Assembly: GCA_001029295.1 (NCBI GenBank)
Contig: LDXJ01000063.1
Location: 470,063-534,062 of the forward strand
DNA length: 64,000 nt
Origin: Peptococcaceae bacterium CEB3
GTDB lineage: Bacteria > Bacillota > Desulfitobacteriia > Desulfitobacteriales > Desulfitobacteriaceae
Direction: 5' to 3'
Shown here: piece by piece, positions 53,475-63,139 of the stretch
Position numbering within the stretch: position 1 is the first letter of the stretch
Layout: each line of letters starts with the position of its first letter
Notes under the pieces: generated by a model
The model's input: the letters and a program-made list of their open reading frames with translations, nothing else
What the model was told of the DNA's origin: nothing
Database searches by the model: none
Program-made: the position numbers and the translations under genes

Positions 53475-54491
53475 ATGCGCTTTGGCAAAGATTTAGGGAT
53501 CGACTTAGGTACGGCCAACACCTTGGTCCACGTGCGCGGGAAAGGAATCGTCGTGCGGGAACCGTCAGTCGTCGCCATGGATATGGACAATAAGGCCCCT
53601 CTCGCTGTGGGAGACAAGGCGAAAGAAATGATCGGGCGCACGCCCAGCCATATCGTGGCCATTCGTCCTCTCAAAGACGGAGTCATATCGGATTTTAACG
53701 TAACCCAGAAAATGTTGAAATATTTTATTTCCCGGGCTCTGGGTTCTGACTCGCCTTTCGCCCGCCCCCGGGTTGTGATTTGCGTTCCCTCCGGGGTGAC
53801 GCCCGTTGAGGAACGAGCGGTGAAAGAAGCCGCGTTGGCGGCGGGGGCTAAAGACCCCGTCATTATGGAGGAACCCATGGCGGCCGCCATCGGGGCGGGG
53901 TTGCCGGTGAGTGAGCCGACCGGGAATATGATTGTCGATATCGGCGGCGGCACCACCGAAGTGGCCGTGATTTCTCTGGGGGGAATTGTGACGAGCCGTT
54001 CCATCCGAGTGGCCGGGGATGAGATGGACGATGCCATTGTGGCGCACATCAAACGCCGCTACAATCTGATGGTCGGGTATCGCACGGCTGAGGACATCAA
54101 GACGGAGATTGGTTCGGCCTATATGGCGGAAAAAGGGATTACTTATGCGGTACGAGGCCGGGACCTTTTGACCGGACTGCCCAAGACCATTGAAGTGACG
54201 GCGGAGGAGATCCAGGAGGCCCTGCAGGAGCCGGTCATGGCTATCGTGGACGCGATCAAATCCTGCTTGGAGAAGACACCGCCCGAGTTGGCGGCCGACA
54301 TCATGGATCGCGGGATTATGATGGCGGGCGGGGGATCCTTATTGCGCCACCTCGATCAACTCATCGCGGATGAGACCTGCATCCCTGTGCACGTGGCGGA
54401 GGATCCTTTGTCCTGCGTCGCTCTGGGGACGGGGCGGGTTTTGGAAGACAGCGAAATCATGAAGAAAATCTCCGCCATACAAAAGAGTTAG
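53475..54491 (+). CDS. mreB: Rod shape-determining protein MreB
   Basis: 338 aa, bacterial actin. Phosphate-1 motif [10 protein letters not shown], phosphate-2 [15 protein letters not shown] and adenosine motif [11 protein letters not shown]. It polymerises under the membrane and guides the elongation machinery encoded downstream. The start is ATG 53475 after GAAGGGG. Confidence 0.96.
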   Translation: MRFGKDLGIDLGTANTLVHVRGKGIVVREPSVVAMDMDNKAPLAVGDKAKEMIGRTPSHIVAIRPLKDGVISDFNVTQKMLKYFISRALGSDSPFARPRVVICVPSGVTPVEERAVKEAALAAGAKDPVIMEEPMAAAIGAGLPVSEPTGNMIVDIGGGTTEVAVISLGGIVTSRSIRVAGDEMDDAIVAHIKRRYNLMVGYRTAEDIKTEIGSAYMAEKGITYAVRGRDLLTGLPKTIEVTAEEIQEALQEPVMAIVDAIKSCLEKTPPELAADIMDRGIMMAGGGSLLRHLDQLIADETCIPVHVAEDPLSCVALGTGRVLEDSEIMKKISAIQKS

Positions 54492-54506
54492 TTGTCCGAG
54501 GGAAAA

Positions 54507-55397
54507 GTGTGGAAGCTGGGGGAAAGCACGGTGGGGAGAAGGGTTAATCTGACGGGAATCGCGGTTCTCGTCTTCTTTCTATTGTTGGGTATTCTGGTGA
54601 GCATGCGTTTGACCGGTTTGGGCCGAAGCGTTCCCAATCCGGTCGGGGGGGTGCTCCAACGGCTGGCAAGTCCGGTGGAAAACGTCCTTCTCAGTGTGGG
54701 TAACCGGATTAAGAGAGATACACGCGCACTCTGGAGCTTCGACCAGGTGGAGAGTGAGAATGTGGCTCTGCGGCGGGATGTGAATAAGCTGACGGGGGAG
54801 AACCTGAGTCTCAAGGAACAGATTCTGGCCGGAATGCGCTACGCGGCACTCGACCAAGGGGAGTTTCGCAGTCCCACTCTGGACAAGTACGCGAAGGTGG
54901 GGGCGACGATCATCGACCGCAATCCGACGGCCTGGTATCAGACTCTGACCCTGAACCGGGGAAGCGCGGACGGAGTGGCAGTCAATGATCCGGTTATCGC
55001 GAATTTGGGACTGGTGGGCAAGGTGGTATCTGTGACGGCTAAGACGGCCGAAGTGCTGTTGATCACGGACGGGCAGGGGCAGGTAAGCGCTCTGGTGCGG
55101 GACAGTTCCGGCAACCCCACCTTTGGCATCGTTCAGGGCACCTACAAAGCGGGATCGCGGCTGACCTCGACGGGGCATCTGGAGATGCTCTTTCGCCGTG
55201 CCGACAAGGTCAACGTGGGGGACCTGGTAGTGACCTCAGGGTTGGGAGGAGTGTACCCGGTCGATATGCCTGTGGGCAAGGTTCAAGAGGTTCAGCTGGA
55301 CAAAACCGGTCTTTTAAAAACGGCGTACATTGAGCCCTTGGTGAATTTTGATTCTCTGGAGGAAGTCTATATCGTGAAGACGGTTGGGGGAAAGTGA
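54507..55397 (+). CDS. mreC: Rod shape-determining protein MreC
   Basis: 296 aa. One membrane span (IAVLVFFLLLGILVSM), a coiled coil (VESENVALRRDVNKLTGENLSLKEQIL) and the beta-rich extracytoplasmic domain (ATIIDRNPTAWYQTLTLNRGSADGV, VVTSGLGGVYPVDMPVGKV). It scaffolds PBP2-RodA. I chose GTG 54507 because GAGGG lies 4 nt before it; TTG 54492 directly after the mreB stop is the alternative. Confidence 0.92.
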   Translation: MWKLGESTVGRRVNLTGIAVLVFFLLLGILVSMRLTGLGRSVPNPVGGVLQRLASPVENVLLSVGNRIKRDTRALWSFDQVESENVALRRDVNKLTGENLSLKEQILAGMRYAALDQGEFRSPTLDKYAKVGATIIDRNPTAWYQTLTLNRGSADGVAVNDPVIANLGLVGKVVSVTAKTAEVLLITDGQGQVSALVRDSSGNPTFGIVQGTYKAGSRLTSTGHLEMLFRRADKVNVGDLVVTSGLGGVYPVDMPVGKVQEVQLDKTGLLKTAYIEPLVNFDSLEEVYIVKTVGGK

Positions 55398-55398
55398 A

Positions 55399-55908
55399 AT
55401 GAGACGCTTTCTGTTTTTGGCTTTTCTTCTTTTTCTCACTTTGGTTCTTCCGGGGACGCTTTTTCACTTGTGGGCCTGGTCCGGAATCAAGCCGGATTTA
55501 ACCATGCTCCTCGTCATCTACATCGCTCAGCACAGCCGGCCGGCCAACGCTCTGGCCTGGGGATTTGGGGCGGGGTTGGTTGAAGATCTCTATTTGGGGC
55601 ACTTTGTCGGTATGTACTCGCTGACCCTAACCGTTGTGGCACTCCTGACCCTCTATCTGAACAGCCGTTGGTACCGGGAAAATTTCATCTTGACGGTTGT
55701 GCTCGTTTTTTTGGTCACGGCGGTCGGGCAGCTTCTGGTCGGCTTTTTGGGGTTCGGAGCGGGGCTGAGTTGGTCGGCGGGGGATATTTTCCGCGTTGTG
55801 CTGGGGGTATCCGTTTACAATGCTCTCCTGGTTTTGGTCACTTATCCCTGGATTCATCGCTCGTTTATGCAGGGCTGGCTGAGGTATCAGGCCAAGTATG
55901 AACGCTGA
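55399..55908 (+). CDS. mreD: Rod shape-determining protein MreD
   Basis: 169 aa integral membrane protein, about five spans (FLFLAFLLFLTLVLPGTLF first), with WGFGAGLVEDLYLG as in MreD. The ATG is 1 bp after the mreC stop, with GGGGG in the end of mreC as ribosome site. Part of the elongasome. Confidence 0.9.
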   Translation: MRRFLFLAFLLFLTLVLPGTLFHLWAWSGIKPDLTMLLVIYIAQHSRPANALAWGFGAGLVEDLYLGHFVGMYSLTLTVVALLTLYLNSRWYRENFILTVVLVFLVTAVGQLLVGFLGFGAGLSWSAGDIFRVVLGVSVYNALLVLVTYPWIHRSFMQGWLRYQAKYER

Positions 55909-55924
55909 AATGGAGTGAGGTCTC

Positions 55925-58000
55925 GTGGAGGAAAAAGAGCGCAAACCGTTCAGACGCAGGCTGAGGGGCCTGATGGTGGTGGTGTTCCTGGTTTTCGGCA
56001 TCCTGGTCTTTAACCTGTGGCACTTGCAGGTCGCGGAGGGTTCTTATTACGCGGCTATGGCGAAGGGGAACGTCATGCGGCTCGTACCTCTGCCGGCGAC
56101 CCGCGGGGATATTGTGGACAGGAGCGGGGAACTCCTGGCGACGAGCGTGCCCGAATTCGCCTTGACTTTAGACTGGCTCGATCTGCAGAAATCGATGAGC
56201 ACGGACTGGAAGGACGTTATTTTGCGCCTGGCCGGCTTTGTCAAGCCTTACTGGCCGAATAAGGCCGAATCCGTCCAGAATATCGAAGAGGACATTCTGG
56301 TCATGATTCAAGCTCATCAATGGACGCGCTATCAGCCCATGACGATTCTGCAGAACGTGCCCAAGACGCTGCGCGCCACGGTGGCCGAACACCAGGAGGA
56401 ACTGCCGGGGGTGAGTGTGGACGCGGTTCCCGTCCGTTATTACCCGCAGCACACTTTGGCGGGGCAGGTTCTCGGCTATGTCCGGCAGATCAGCCAGGGG
56501 GAAATCAGCCAATTCGATCAGAATCCCGACGCTAAGAAGGCAGGCTTTCGTTACCAGCCCGGGGATATGGTTGGGAAGATGGGGGTGGAAAAAGCCTATG
56601 ATTTCTGGCTGCGCGGCGTGGAAGGCGAAGAACAGGTGGAAGTGGATAACAACGCCCGCCCGGTGGCCAAGACTGTGCTCAAACAACCCCAACCGGGGAA
56701 AACGATTCATCTGACTCTGGATGCCAAGCTCCAGAGTGTGGTCGAGAACAAACTGGACCAGATCATTAAGGGGTTGCAGCAGCAAAATCCCAACGCCAAA
56801 GCCGGGGCGGCGGTGGTGATCGATGTCAATACCGGCCAGATCCTGGCCATGGCTTCCGAGCCGGCGATGGATCCGAACGCTCTGATCGGAAACATTTCGG
56901 TGGCGACTGACCACCAGTATTTTCAGGACAAAGACGCGGCTTCTTTCAACCGGGCTTTGACGGGGCTCTATGCGCCCGGCTCGACGTTCAAAATGATCAC
57001 CGCGCTGGCGGCTCTCAAAGCCGGGGTCGTCACGCCGACCGAGACGATTAACGATGTCAAGTCTTCCTTGGGTTCGGCGCCCGCCCAGGCTCAAGGCTTC
57101 AGCGAATGGGGCGGCAACTATTTCGGTCAGGTCGATCTCTATAAAGCCATCGCCATGTCTTCGGACATCTATTTTCAGGTCGTGGGGGCCCGGGTTTTTA
57201 AGGCCAACTCCGGACTGGTAAAGCAATTGGCTAATGAGGCCGGTCTCGGCGAGTACAGCGGGGTGGATCTACCGGGCGAGGCGAAGGGGATTGCGCCTTC
57301 TCCGGCCTGGAAGAAAGCCTATTATGGACCCTATTACAAGAAATTACTGCAGGAGAAGCTGGCGGCCATTGAAACAAAATACGGCTCCGAGATCGCCAAG
57401 GCGACGGACGCCAAGCAAAAAGCCAAGCTGCAACAGCAAGAGGCTCTGCAAAAGAACGGCGCCAATGTCTGGTATAACCAGATGGTGGCCCAGAACGTCG
57501 ATTGGCACCTCTACGACAGTTTCAACAACGCCATCGGGCAGGGGTATAACTATTATACTCCCCTGCAGCTGGCGAACTATGTGGCGACGATTGTTAATGG
57601 AGGGAAGCATTACCAGCCCTACATCGTCAATGAAATCACGGACCCCGTGACCGGGAAAGTGATCAGGCAGTATCAGCCCAAGCTCTTGAACACCCTTGCT
57701 GTCTCCCAGACAGATCTGGATATTGTCAAGAAGGCCATGTCCGATACGACCAGCTATGGGACCGGAGCCATCTTCGGGAATGTGCCCCAGTTTTCCGGCG
57801 GGGCCAAAACAGGAACGGCTCAACTGGGTTCAAAGAACACGCTGGCGGCTCAGACGTACAACGGGACCTTTGTCGCTTTTGCGCCCTATAATCACCCCCA
57901 GATCGCCTTCGCCGGGGTTGTCGAATATGCCAATCACGGGGTGGATTCAGCCGGAATGGTGTGTAAGGCGGCTTTTAAGGCCTATTTCGGTTGGAAATAA
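55925..58000 (+). CDS. mrdA: Penicillin-binding protein 2 (elongation transpeptidase)
   Basis: 691 aa. N-terminal membrane anchor, dimerisation domain (ATRGDIVDRSGELLATS), transpeptidase domain with S353-T-F-K356, S412-S-D414 and K628-T-G630. The second motif is SxD instead of SxN. About 100 residues between motifs 2 and 3 include a charged coiled-coil insert (KLLQEKLAAIETKYGSEIAK...KLQQQEALQK). The GTG start follows GGAGTGAGG, 17 bp after mreD. It cross-links side-wall peptidoglycan together with RodA. Confidence 0.94.
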   Translation: MEEKERKPFRRRLRGLMVVVFLVFGILVFNLWHLQVAEGSYYAAMAKGNVMRLVPLPATRGDIVDRSGELLATSVPEFALTLDWLDLQKSMSTDWKDVILRLAGFVKPYWPNKAESVQNIEEDILVMIQAHQWTRYQPMTILQNVPKTLRATVAEHQEELPGVSVDAVPVRYYPQHTLAGQVLGYVRQISQGEISQFDQNPDAKKAGFRYQPGDMVGKMGVEKAYDFWLRGVEGEEQVEVDNNARPVAKTVLKQPQPGKTIHLTLDAKLQSVVENKLDQIIKGLQQQNPNAKAGAAVVIDVNTGQILAMASEPAMDPNALIGNISVATDHQYFQDKDAASFNRALTGLYAPGSTFKMITALAALKAGVVTPTETINDVKSSLGSAPAQAQGFSEWGGNYFGQVDLYKAIAMSSDIYFQVVGARVFKANSGLVKQLANEAGLGEYSGVDLPGEAKGIAPSPAWKKAYYGPYYKKLLQEKLAAIETKYGSEIAKATDAKQKAKLQQQEALQKNGANVWYNQMVAQNVDWHLYDSFNNAIGQGYNYYTPLQLANYVATIVNGGKHYQPYIVNEITDPVTGKVIRQYQPKLLNTLAVSQTDLDIVKKAMSDTTSYGTGAIFGNVPQFSGGAKTGTAQLGSKNTLAAQTYNGTFVAFAPYNHPQIAFAGVVEYANHGVDSAGMVCKAAFKAYFGWK

Positions 58001-58013
58001 CCAACCGGGGTTG

Positions 58014-58044
58014 AAAAAACGAGGAAATTGGTCCTCGTTTTTTT
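58014..58044 (+). terminator. Terminator of the maf-mrdA operon
   Basis: AAAAAACGAGGA (58014-58025) pairs with TCCTCGTTTTTT (58032-58043). Confidence 0.85.
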
Positions 58045-58170
58045 CATTGGGAAAAAGGGAATTCCCCTCAGCCTGTAGAACTTATATCAGCGTTTAGAGA
58101 TCAATACGCGTCGAACATGGACGAGCACTCCCAAAAAACATAAAAACTATCAGACACTGGAGGACTGGCT

Positions 58171-58845
58171 TTGACCCGAATGGAACACATCGCTTTGAAG
58201 GGGACCCGGGATGGACTCATTCTTTATTTTGATCCGGGGGTGGAGTTCAGCGTTGTATTGGAAGAATTGACAAGGTATTTGAGGGAATCGACGGAGTTTT
58301 TGCGGGGGGCGTCTGTGCGCTGCTTTGCCGGAGAGAAGGGATATGCCGATGAGGAGTTACGGGCTCTGACCACACTGTTAGGCGAGTATGAGGTGGAACT
58401 CGCCGGATGGCTGAAACCCGAAGAGGTCTATGCGGGTTCTGTCGTCCTGAATCCGAAAGAGTCCCCGCCCTGGCAGGAAGAGGGGATGGCGGAAGGGCCG
58501 TGCCTTTTTGTCGACCGGACTCTGCGTTCCGGCCATAGCGTTCAGTACGAGGGACATGTCGTAGTTTTGGGGGATGTCAACCCCGGAGCCGAGATTGTTG
58601 CCGGCGGAAATATCGTGGTTTTAGGAACCTTGCGCGGGGTGGCGCATGCCGGCGCAACGGGTGACAGGGGGGCAAGTGTCAGTGCGGGCCACTTGCGGCC
58701 CACTCAGCTGCGCATTGCGGATCGGGTTGCGCGAGCTCCCGATGAGGAAGTGGAGGCCGTAGGACCGGAAATTGCCAGAATCAAGAATGGCCAACTCTTC
58801 GTTGAACGCTTAACCGGAACGATGTGGAGAAGTTCGTTAAGATAA
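58171..58845 (+). CDS. minC: Septum site-determining protein MinC
   Basis: 224 aa. An N-terminal FtsZ-inhibiting domain and the C-terminal beta-helix (LRSGHSVQYEGHVVVLGDVNPGAEIVAGGNIVVLGTLRGVAHAG) that dimerises and binds MinD. The start is TTG 58171 with GGAGG 7 nt upstream; the ATG at 58180 is less well spaced. First gene of minCDE. Confidence 0.93.
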   Translation: MTRMEHIALKGTRDGLILYFDPGVEFSVVLEELTRYLRESTEFLRGASVRCFAGEKGYADEELRALTTLLGEYEVELAGWLKPEEVYAGSVVLNPKESPPWQEEGMAEGPCLFVDRTLRSGHSVQYEGHVVVLGDVNPGAEIVAGGNIVVLGTLRGVAHAGATGDRGASVSAGHLRPTQLRIADRVARAPDEEVEAVGPEIARIKNGQLFVERLTGTMWRSSLR

Positions 58846-58863
58846 GGGAGGTAGTAAGGAAAC

Positions 58864-59658
58864 ATGGGTGAGGTAATTGTCGTGACTTCTGGCAAAGGTG
58901 GCGTGGGCAAAACTACGACCACAGCGAATCTGGGCACGGGGCTGGCTACGGCCGGGCAAAAAGTGGTCCTCGTTGATACGGATATCGGCTTGCGCAACTT
59001 GGATGTGGTCATGGGTCTGGAAAATCGAATCGTCTATGATATCGTCGACGTGACGAGCGGTAACTGCCGTCTGCGGCAGGCCTTGATTAAGGACAAGCGC
59101 TTTGAGAATCTCTATCTTTTGCCGGCGGCCCAGACGAAAGACAAGACTGCGGTAAGCCCGGAGCAGATGAAGGTCTTGAGCGAGGAGTTGAGGAATGACT
59201 TCGATTACGCCATTATCGACTGTCCCGCGGGAATCGAGCAGGGCTTCAAAAACGCGGTTGCCGGGGCGGACCGGGCGGTGGTAGTGACCACTCCGGAGAT
59301 GAGTGCCGTACGGGACGCCGATCGCATCATCGGTCTCTTGGAGGCTTCCGAGTTGAGCAATCCGCGTCTAATCATCAACCGGATCCGACCGCTTATGGTG
59401 AAACATGGGGACATGATGGATATGGCGGACATTCTGGATATTTTGGCCATTGAGCTTTTGGGAGTCGTACCTGAGGATGAGAGTATCATTGTGTCGACAA
59501 ACAAGGGGGAACCGGCTGTGCTGGACCGCGGGTCAAAAGCCGGCGAGGCCTACCGGCGGATTACGAGGCGTATTCGCGGCGAGCAGGTTGCGCTCATGAA
59601 CCTGGATATACCGGACGGACTGATGAGCAAATTCAAGAAGTTGCTTGGCTTACACTAG
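58864..59658 (+). CDS. minD: Septum site-determining protein MinD
   Basis: 264 aa. Deviant Walker A GKGGVGKTT, the DTDIGLRNLDVVMG and DCPAGIEQGF motifs, and a C-terminal amphipathic membrane-targeting helix (LMSKFKKLLGL). An ATPase that recruits MinC to the membrane. GGGAGGTAGTAAGG precedes the ATG. Confidence 0.96.
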   Translation: MGEVIVVTSGKGGVGKTTTTANLGTGLATAGQKVVLVDTDIGLRNLDVVMGLENRIVYDIVDVTSGNCRLRQALIKDKRFENLYLLPAAQTKDKTAVSPEQMKVLSEELRNDFDYAIIDCPAGIEQGFKNAVAGADRAVVVTTPEMSAVRDADRIIGLLEASELSNPRLIINRIRPLMVKHGDMMDMADILDILAIELLGVVPEDESIIVSTNKGEPAVLDRGSKAGEAYRRITRRIRGEQVALMNLDIPDGLMSKFKKLLGLH

Positions 59659-59681
59659 GCACCCGGTTAGGAGGGGAGGAT

Positions 59682-59966
59682 ATGTCCTTGTTGGAATTCA
59701 TTAACCGCATGTTGGGCAAGGAGAACACCTCGAGCAAGAATATTGCCAAAGAGCGCCTGCGCCTTGTTCTCGTTCATGATCGGGCTAGTATTTCCCCCCA
59801 GATGCTCAACAACTTGAAAGAGGATCTCATTCGGGTAATTTCTAACTATATGGATATCGATGAATCGTGTATGGAGGTCAACCTGAGCCAGGACGACCGG
59901 GAGGTCGCCTTGGTAGCCAGTATCCCGATCACCCGCATGAAACGGGATTATTCCGTCAGAAGCTGA
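59682..59966 (+). CDS. minE: Cell division topological specificity factor MinE
   Basis: 94 aa. An amphipathic N-terminus (MSLLEFINRMLGKE), the MinD-contact helix (KERLRLVLVHDRASISPQML) and the dimerisation domain (VISNYMDIDESCMEVNLSQ). Its presence implies oscillating Min rather than DivIVA-anchored Min as in Bacillus. AGGAGGGGAGG is the ribosome site. Confidence 0.94.
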   Translation: MSLLEFINRMLGKENTSSKNIAKERLRLVLVHDRASISPQMLNNLKEDLIRVISNYMDIDESCMEVNLSQDDREVALVASIPITRMKRDYSVRS

Positions 59967-60027
59967 GGAGAATGTGCTATAATGATTGCGGCGACAAATA
60001 CAAGCGATGAGTAAAAGGGGATAACTC

Positions 60028-61161
60028 ATGTTCGAGCGGCGCATTTTCCGAAACCTCGACTTTTTGTTTCTGCTTTTCTTCGGCCTCCTTTTGGGAGCGA
60101 GTCTGCTTATTCTCAGCACGGCCTCGCTGAACGTGGACCCGGGTCACCCGTATCACTATGTCAAACTGCAAGCGGTTTGGATCATGACGGGCTTGGTCTT
60201 GGTGGCGGCGATCGCGGCCTTTGATTACGAAAAAATACGCAGGTTTACCTGGAGCCTGTATGGCATCAATCTGGTACTTTTGGCGGCTGTTTTTTTAGTG
60301 GGATCAAGTGCCAAAGGGGCGACGCGTTGGATCCCGATCACGTCCACGGTCTCCATCCAACCGTCGGAGTTCGCCAAGCTCTTTATCATCATTACCCTGG
60401 CGGATTTCCTGGCGAAGAGGCAAGGGAAACTCAACCGGTTCCGGGATTTCCTGGCGCCGTTTCTTTTCGTACTGGTACCGTTGGTTTTGGTTTATAAGCA
60501 GCCGGACCTGGGAACTTCCATGGTCTTCGTCGCCATCTTTATCGTCATGATGTTTGTCGCCGGGGCGAATCCCTGGAAGTTCGGCTCACTCGTGCTGGGA
60601 ACGGTTCTCGTGGTCAGCTTGGCTCTCTGGCTTCATTTCGCGCATGGTTTGCCTCTGCCGCTTCAGGACTATCAGCTGCAGCGCCTGATCATTTTTGCGA
60701 ACCCGTCGGCGGATACCACAGGAGGCGGGTATCATGTGACTCAATCCATCTGGGCCATCGGTTCGGGAGGGTTGTGGGGCAAAGGTTACCGCCAGGGTAC
60801 TCAGGGACGGTTTAATTTTTTGCCTGAGCACCATACGGATTTCATCTTTTCGATCGTCGGCGAAGAGTTTGGTTTTATCGGGGCCGTGACCCTCTTGTTC
60901 ATCTATTTGATTTTTATCCTAAGGGCGGTGGGCATCGCGGCCAAATCCCGGGATCTCTATGGTATGCTGCTTTCGACCGGGGTAGTTGCCATGTTCGTTT
61001 TTCACATTCTGATCAATGTGGGGATGACCTCCGGGATCATGCCGGTTACCGGGATTCCCTTGCCCCTGATCAGTTATGGGGGAAGCACCATGTGGGCCAA
61101 TATGACGGCAGCGGGATTGCTGCTGAGCGTCAATCTAAGGCGGCAGAAGCTCATGTTCTAA
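60028..61161 (+). CDS. rodA: Rod shape-determining protein RodA (SEDS glycosyltransferase)
   Basis: 377 aa, about ten membrane spans. SEDS motifs: KGATRWIPI, the catalytic-Asp loop PDLGTSMVF, the extracellular GKGYRQGTQGRFNFLPEHHTDF and the C-terminal PVTGIPLPLISYGGS. It polymerises glycan strands as partner of PBP2. The ATG follows AAAGGGG. A terminator follows directly. Confidence 0.94.
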   Translation: MFERRIFRNLDFLFLLFFGLLLGASLLILSTASLNVDPGHPYHYVKLQAVWIMTGLVLVAAIAAFDYEKIRRFTWSLYGINLVLLAAVFLVGSSAKGATRWIPITSTVSIQPSEFAKLFIIITLADFLAKRQGKLNRFRDFLAPFLFVLVPLVLVYKQPDLGTSMVFVAIFIVMMFVAGANPWKFGSLVLGTVLVVSLALWLHFAHGLPLPLQDYQLQRLIIFANPSADTTGGGYHVTQSIWAIGSGGLWGKGYRQGTQGRFNFLPEHHTDFIFSIVGEEFGFIGAVTLLFIYLIFILRAVGIAAKSRDLYGMLLSTGVVAMFVFHILINVGMTSGIMPVTGIPLPLISYGGSTMWANMTAAGLLLSVNLRRQKLMF

Positions 61162-61171
61162 TCTATGCGGG

Positions 61172-61202
61172 AAAAAGACCAAGGCGGATGGTCTTTTTTT
61201 TT
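61172..61202 (+). terminator. Terminator after rodA
   Basis: AAAAAGACC (61172-61180) pairs with GGTCTTTTT (61190-61198) with further T's. Confidence 0.8.
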
Positions 61203-61274
61203 GTCCCCTTTCATAGGGTTGAAGTAGGAGGTGTACGAGCCTCGCCAATGCGCTGTGAAGTGAGGGGACGACGG

Positions 61275-62030
61275 ATGAACCCGTACGAACGCTGGGATGA
61301 CTGGGAATGGGAGAAAGCGGTGCAAGAGCTGGGTCGGGGGCGAAACGCGCGCCCGCCCGCGAGGGCTAAAACGGAGAGGGGTCAGGCGCGCCGGGGTTGG
61401 CAAGGAGCTTTTGACCACTGGACGGGGGGGCAGAAGAAGACCCTGCTGGCCGCTCTATTTTTTCTCACCGTTTTTTTCAGTTCCGGAGGAAAAGATCCTT
61501 TATCCGTAGGGGTCACGGGTGTTTACCGGTCGGCCATGGCCGGCGGCAACTACTACTCTTCTCTGAACGGAATGGCCAAAGAAGTCATGGGTTTGGGAGG
61601 GATTACGAATCCCGCCATGCCTGTGGATGCCAGTATGGAGGGCAGGTTTTATCCGCCGGTCTCGGGCAAAGTCGTGGCCGGCTTTGGACAGAGGGACAGC
61701 AGCGGGGCCGTTCTGGAAGGGATCGATGTCGCCAGTTCGCTGGGGACCCCGGTCGTTTCCCCTTACGACGGGGTCGTGACCGCGGTTACTACGGACCCCA
61801 GACTGGGGAAAGTGGTCAAGCTGGATTTGGGAAACGGTTGGAGCACCGTCTTGGGCAATTTGGGCGACGTTGCCGTGACTCGGGGAGAACGGGTGAAGCA
61901 AGGCCAAACCGTAGGGACGGTGGGTCTGTCGGCGCCCTTGAAAGAGCCGTGGCTCCACTTTGAATTGCGCAAAGACAACAGGCCGTTAAATCCCTTGCCC
62001 TATTTGATTCCACCTTCGGGCAAACCTTAA
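61275..62030 (+). CDS. M23-domain membrane protein, SpoIVFA-like
   Basis: 251 aa from ATG 61275 (GAGGGG upstream). A basic cytoplasmic N-terminus, one span (KTLLAALFFLTVFFSSGG) and a C-terminal lysostaphin-like M23 fold (FYPPVSGKVVAGFGQRD ... DVASSLGTPVVSPYDGVVTAV). The catalytic zinc ligands of active M23 enzymes (HxxxD and HxH) are not evident, fitting SpoIVFA, an inactive M23-fold regulator. It stands just before an M50 protease gene, the spoIVFA-spoIVFB order downstream of min genes in Bacillus. Confidence 0.8.
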   Translation: MNPYERWDDWEWEKAVQELGRGRNARPPARAKTERGQARRGWQGAFDHWTGGQKKTLLAALFFLTVFFSSGGKDPLSVGVTGVYRSAMAGGNYYSSLNGMAKEVMGLGGITNPAMPVDASMEGRFYPPVSGKVVAGFGQRDSSGAVLEGIDVASSLGTPVVSPYDGVVTAVTTDPRLGKVVKLDLGNGWSTVLGNLGDVAVTRGERVKQGQTVGTVGLSAPLKEPWLHFELRKDNRPLNPLPYLIPPSGKP

Positions 62031-62107
62031 GCGGGGCCCCATGGAGGTCATTGGCCGCGGGCGGTGTCGGGAGCGGAAATGGGGGTTTGGGGGTGTAGAG
62101 GTTGCAG

Positions 62108-62989
62108 GTGGGAACAATAGGCGGCGTTCAGCTGAAAGTGCATCCCACTTTTTTCGTGATGCTGGCCTTTTACTGGGTCTTGGGGTTGGGGCCCCAGGCA
62201 CTTCTGGTCTTTGCCCTGGTTATAGGGCACGAAACGGTCCATTTGCTGGTGGGAAAGGCCTATGGCATCAGGGTTAAGGGGCTGGAAATCTTTCCGATGG
62301 GCGGGGTGGCTCTCTGCGATGATGTCTTCGAAGGGCGTAAACGTGAGGAGGCTCTCATGGCCTTGGCGGGGCCGTTTTTTAACGCGGCGCTTCTGGGCGC
62401 GGCGGAAGTCTTGCGCCGGCAGGGGCTATGGCAGGGTGTTTGGACGGCGGATTTTATTCGCTACAATTTTTGGCTGGCGGCTTTCAATCTCCTGCCGGTT
62501 CTTCCCCTGGACGGCGGCAGGGTGTTAAGAGCACTCTTCTCAGGTTCATTCGGATTTGTTAAGACGACGAGGTTCCTGGCCCGGGCGGGGCAGTGGCTGG
62601 GGGGCGGTTTGGCCGTTCTGGCCCTGACAGTCTGGGCCCGGAGCGGCTTGCGGGAAGGGCCCCTCTTTTTTCTCTTCTTGGCGGGTTTTTTCTGGTTGGC
62701 AGCCGGGAAAGAGGTCGCGACGGCGCGGCTGGTTTTTCTGCGCCAGCTCACGCACAAGAAGGAGGACCTGGTACGCAGGGGGCTGATGCCCAGCCGTTGG
62801 CTGACCGTGCACAGGGAAGTTCCCCTGGTCCGGGTCGTGGAAGAGTTGACTCCGGATACTTATGCGCTGGTTTCCCTGGCCGGGCCTGAATTTGACGCGG
62901 CGGGAACCTTGACGGAGACGGAAATTTTGGAGGGAATGATTCGGGAGGGGATTCATTATCCCGTAGGCAAGCTTTATGAAACGAGATAG
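62108..62989 (+). CDS. spoIVFB: M50 site-2 protease, SpoIVFB-like
   Basis: 293 aa. Intramembrane zinc protease: HETVH (the HExxH motif) in the second span region, and NLLPVLPLDGGRVL (the second metal motif). About six spans, then a C-terminal CBS-like domain (VRRGLMPSRWLTVHREVPLVRVVEEL). In Bacillus SpoIVFB cleaves pro-sigma-K in the mother cell. Start GTG 62108 follows GAGG by 6 nt; TTG 62102 is the alternative. Follows the SpoIVFA-like gene, supporting the call. Confidence 0.85.
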   Translation: MGTIGGVQLKVHPTFFVMLAFYWVLGLGPQALLVFALVIGHETVHLLVGKAYGIRVKGLEIFPMGGVALCDDVFEGRKREEALMALAGPFFNAALLGAAEVLRRQGLWQGVWTADFIRYNFWLAAFNLLPVLPLDGGRVLRALFSGSFGFVKTTRFLARAGQWLGGGLAVLALTVWARSGLREGPLFFLFLAGFFWLAAGKEVATARLVFLRQLTHKKEDLVRRGLMPSRWLTVHREVPLVRVVEELTPDTYALVSLAGPEFDAAGTLTETEILEGMIREGIHYPVGKLYETR

Positions 62990-63060
62990 TTGTGTTATAA
63001 CCTGACTTTTACAGTTGGCATAGCAAATTAGCCCGGAACAGCTAAACAAATCCTTTTGTA

Positions 63061-63082
63061 ACGCGGAGGTCCGCGTTTTTTT
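63061..63082 (+). terminator. Terminator after the spoIVF genes
   Basis: ACGCGG (63061-63066), loop AGGT, CCGCGT (63071-63076), then TTTTTT. Confidence 0.8.
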
Positions 63083-63139
63083 GTGATTATACTTGATGTT
63101 ATGCTAATGATGTGCTAACATGGGTGTAGGTGATGTGAC

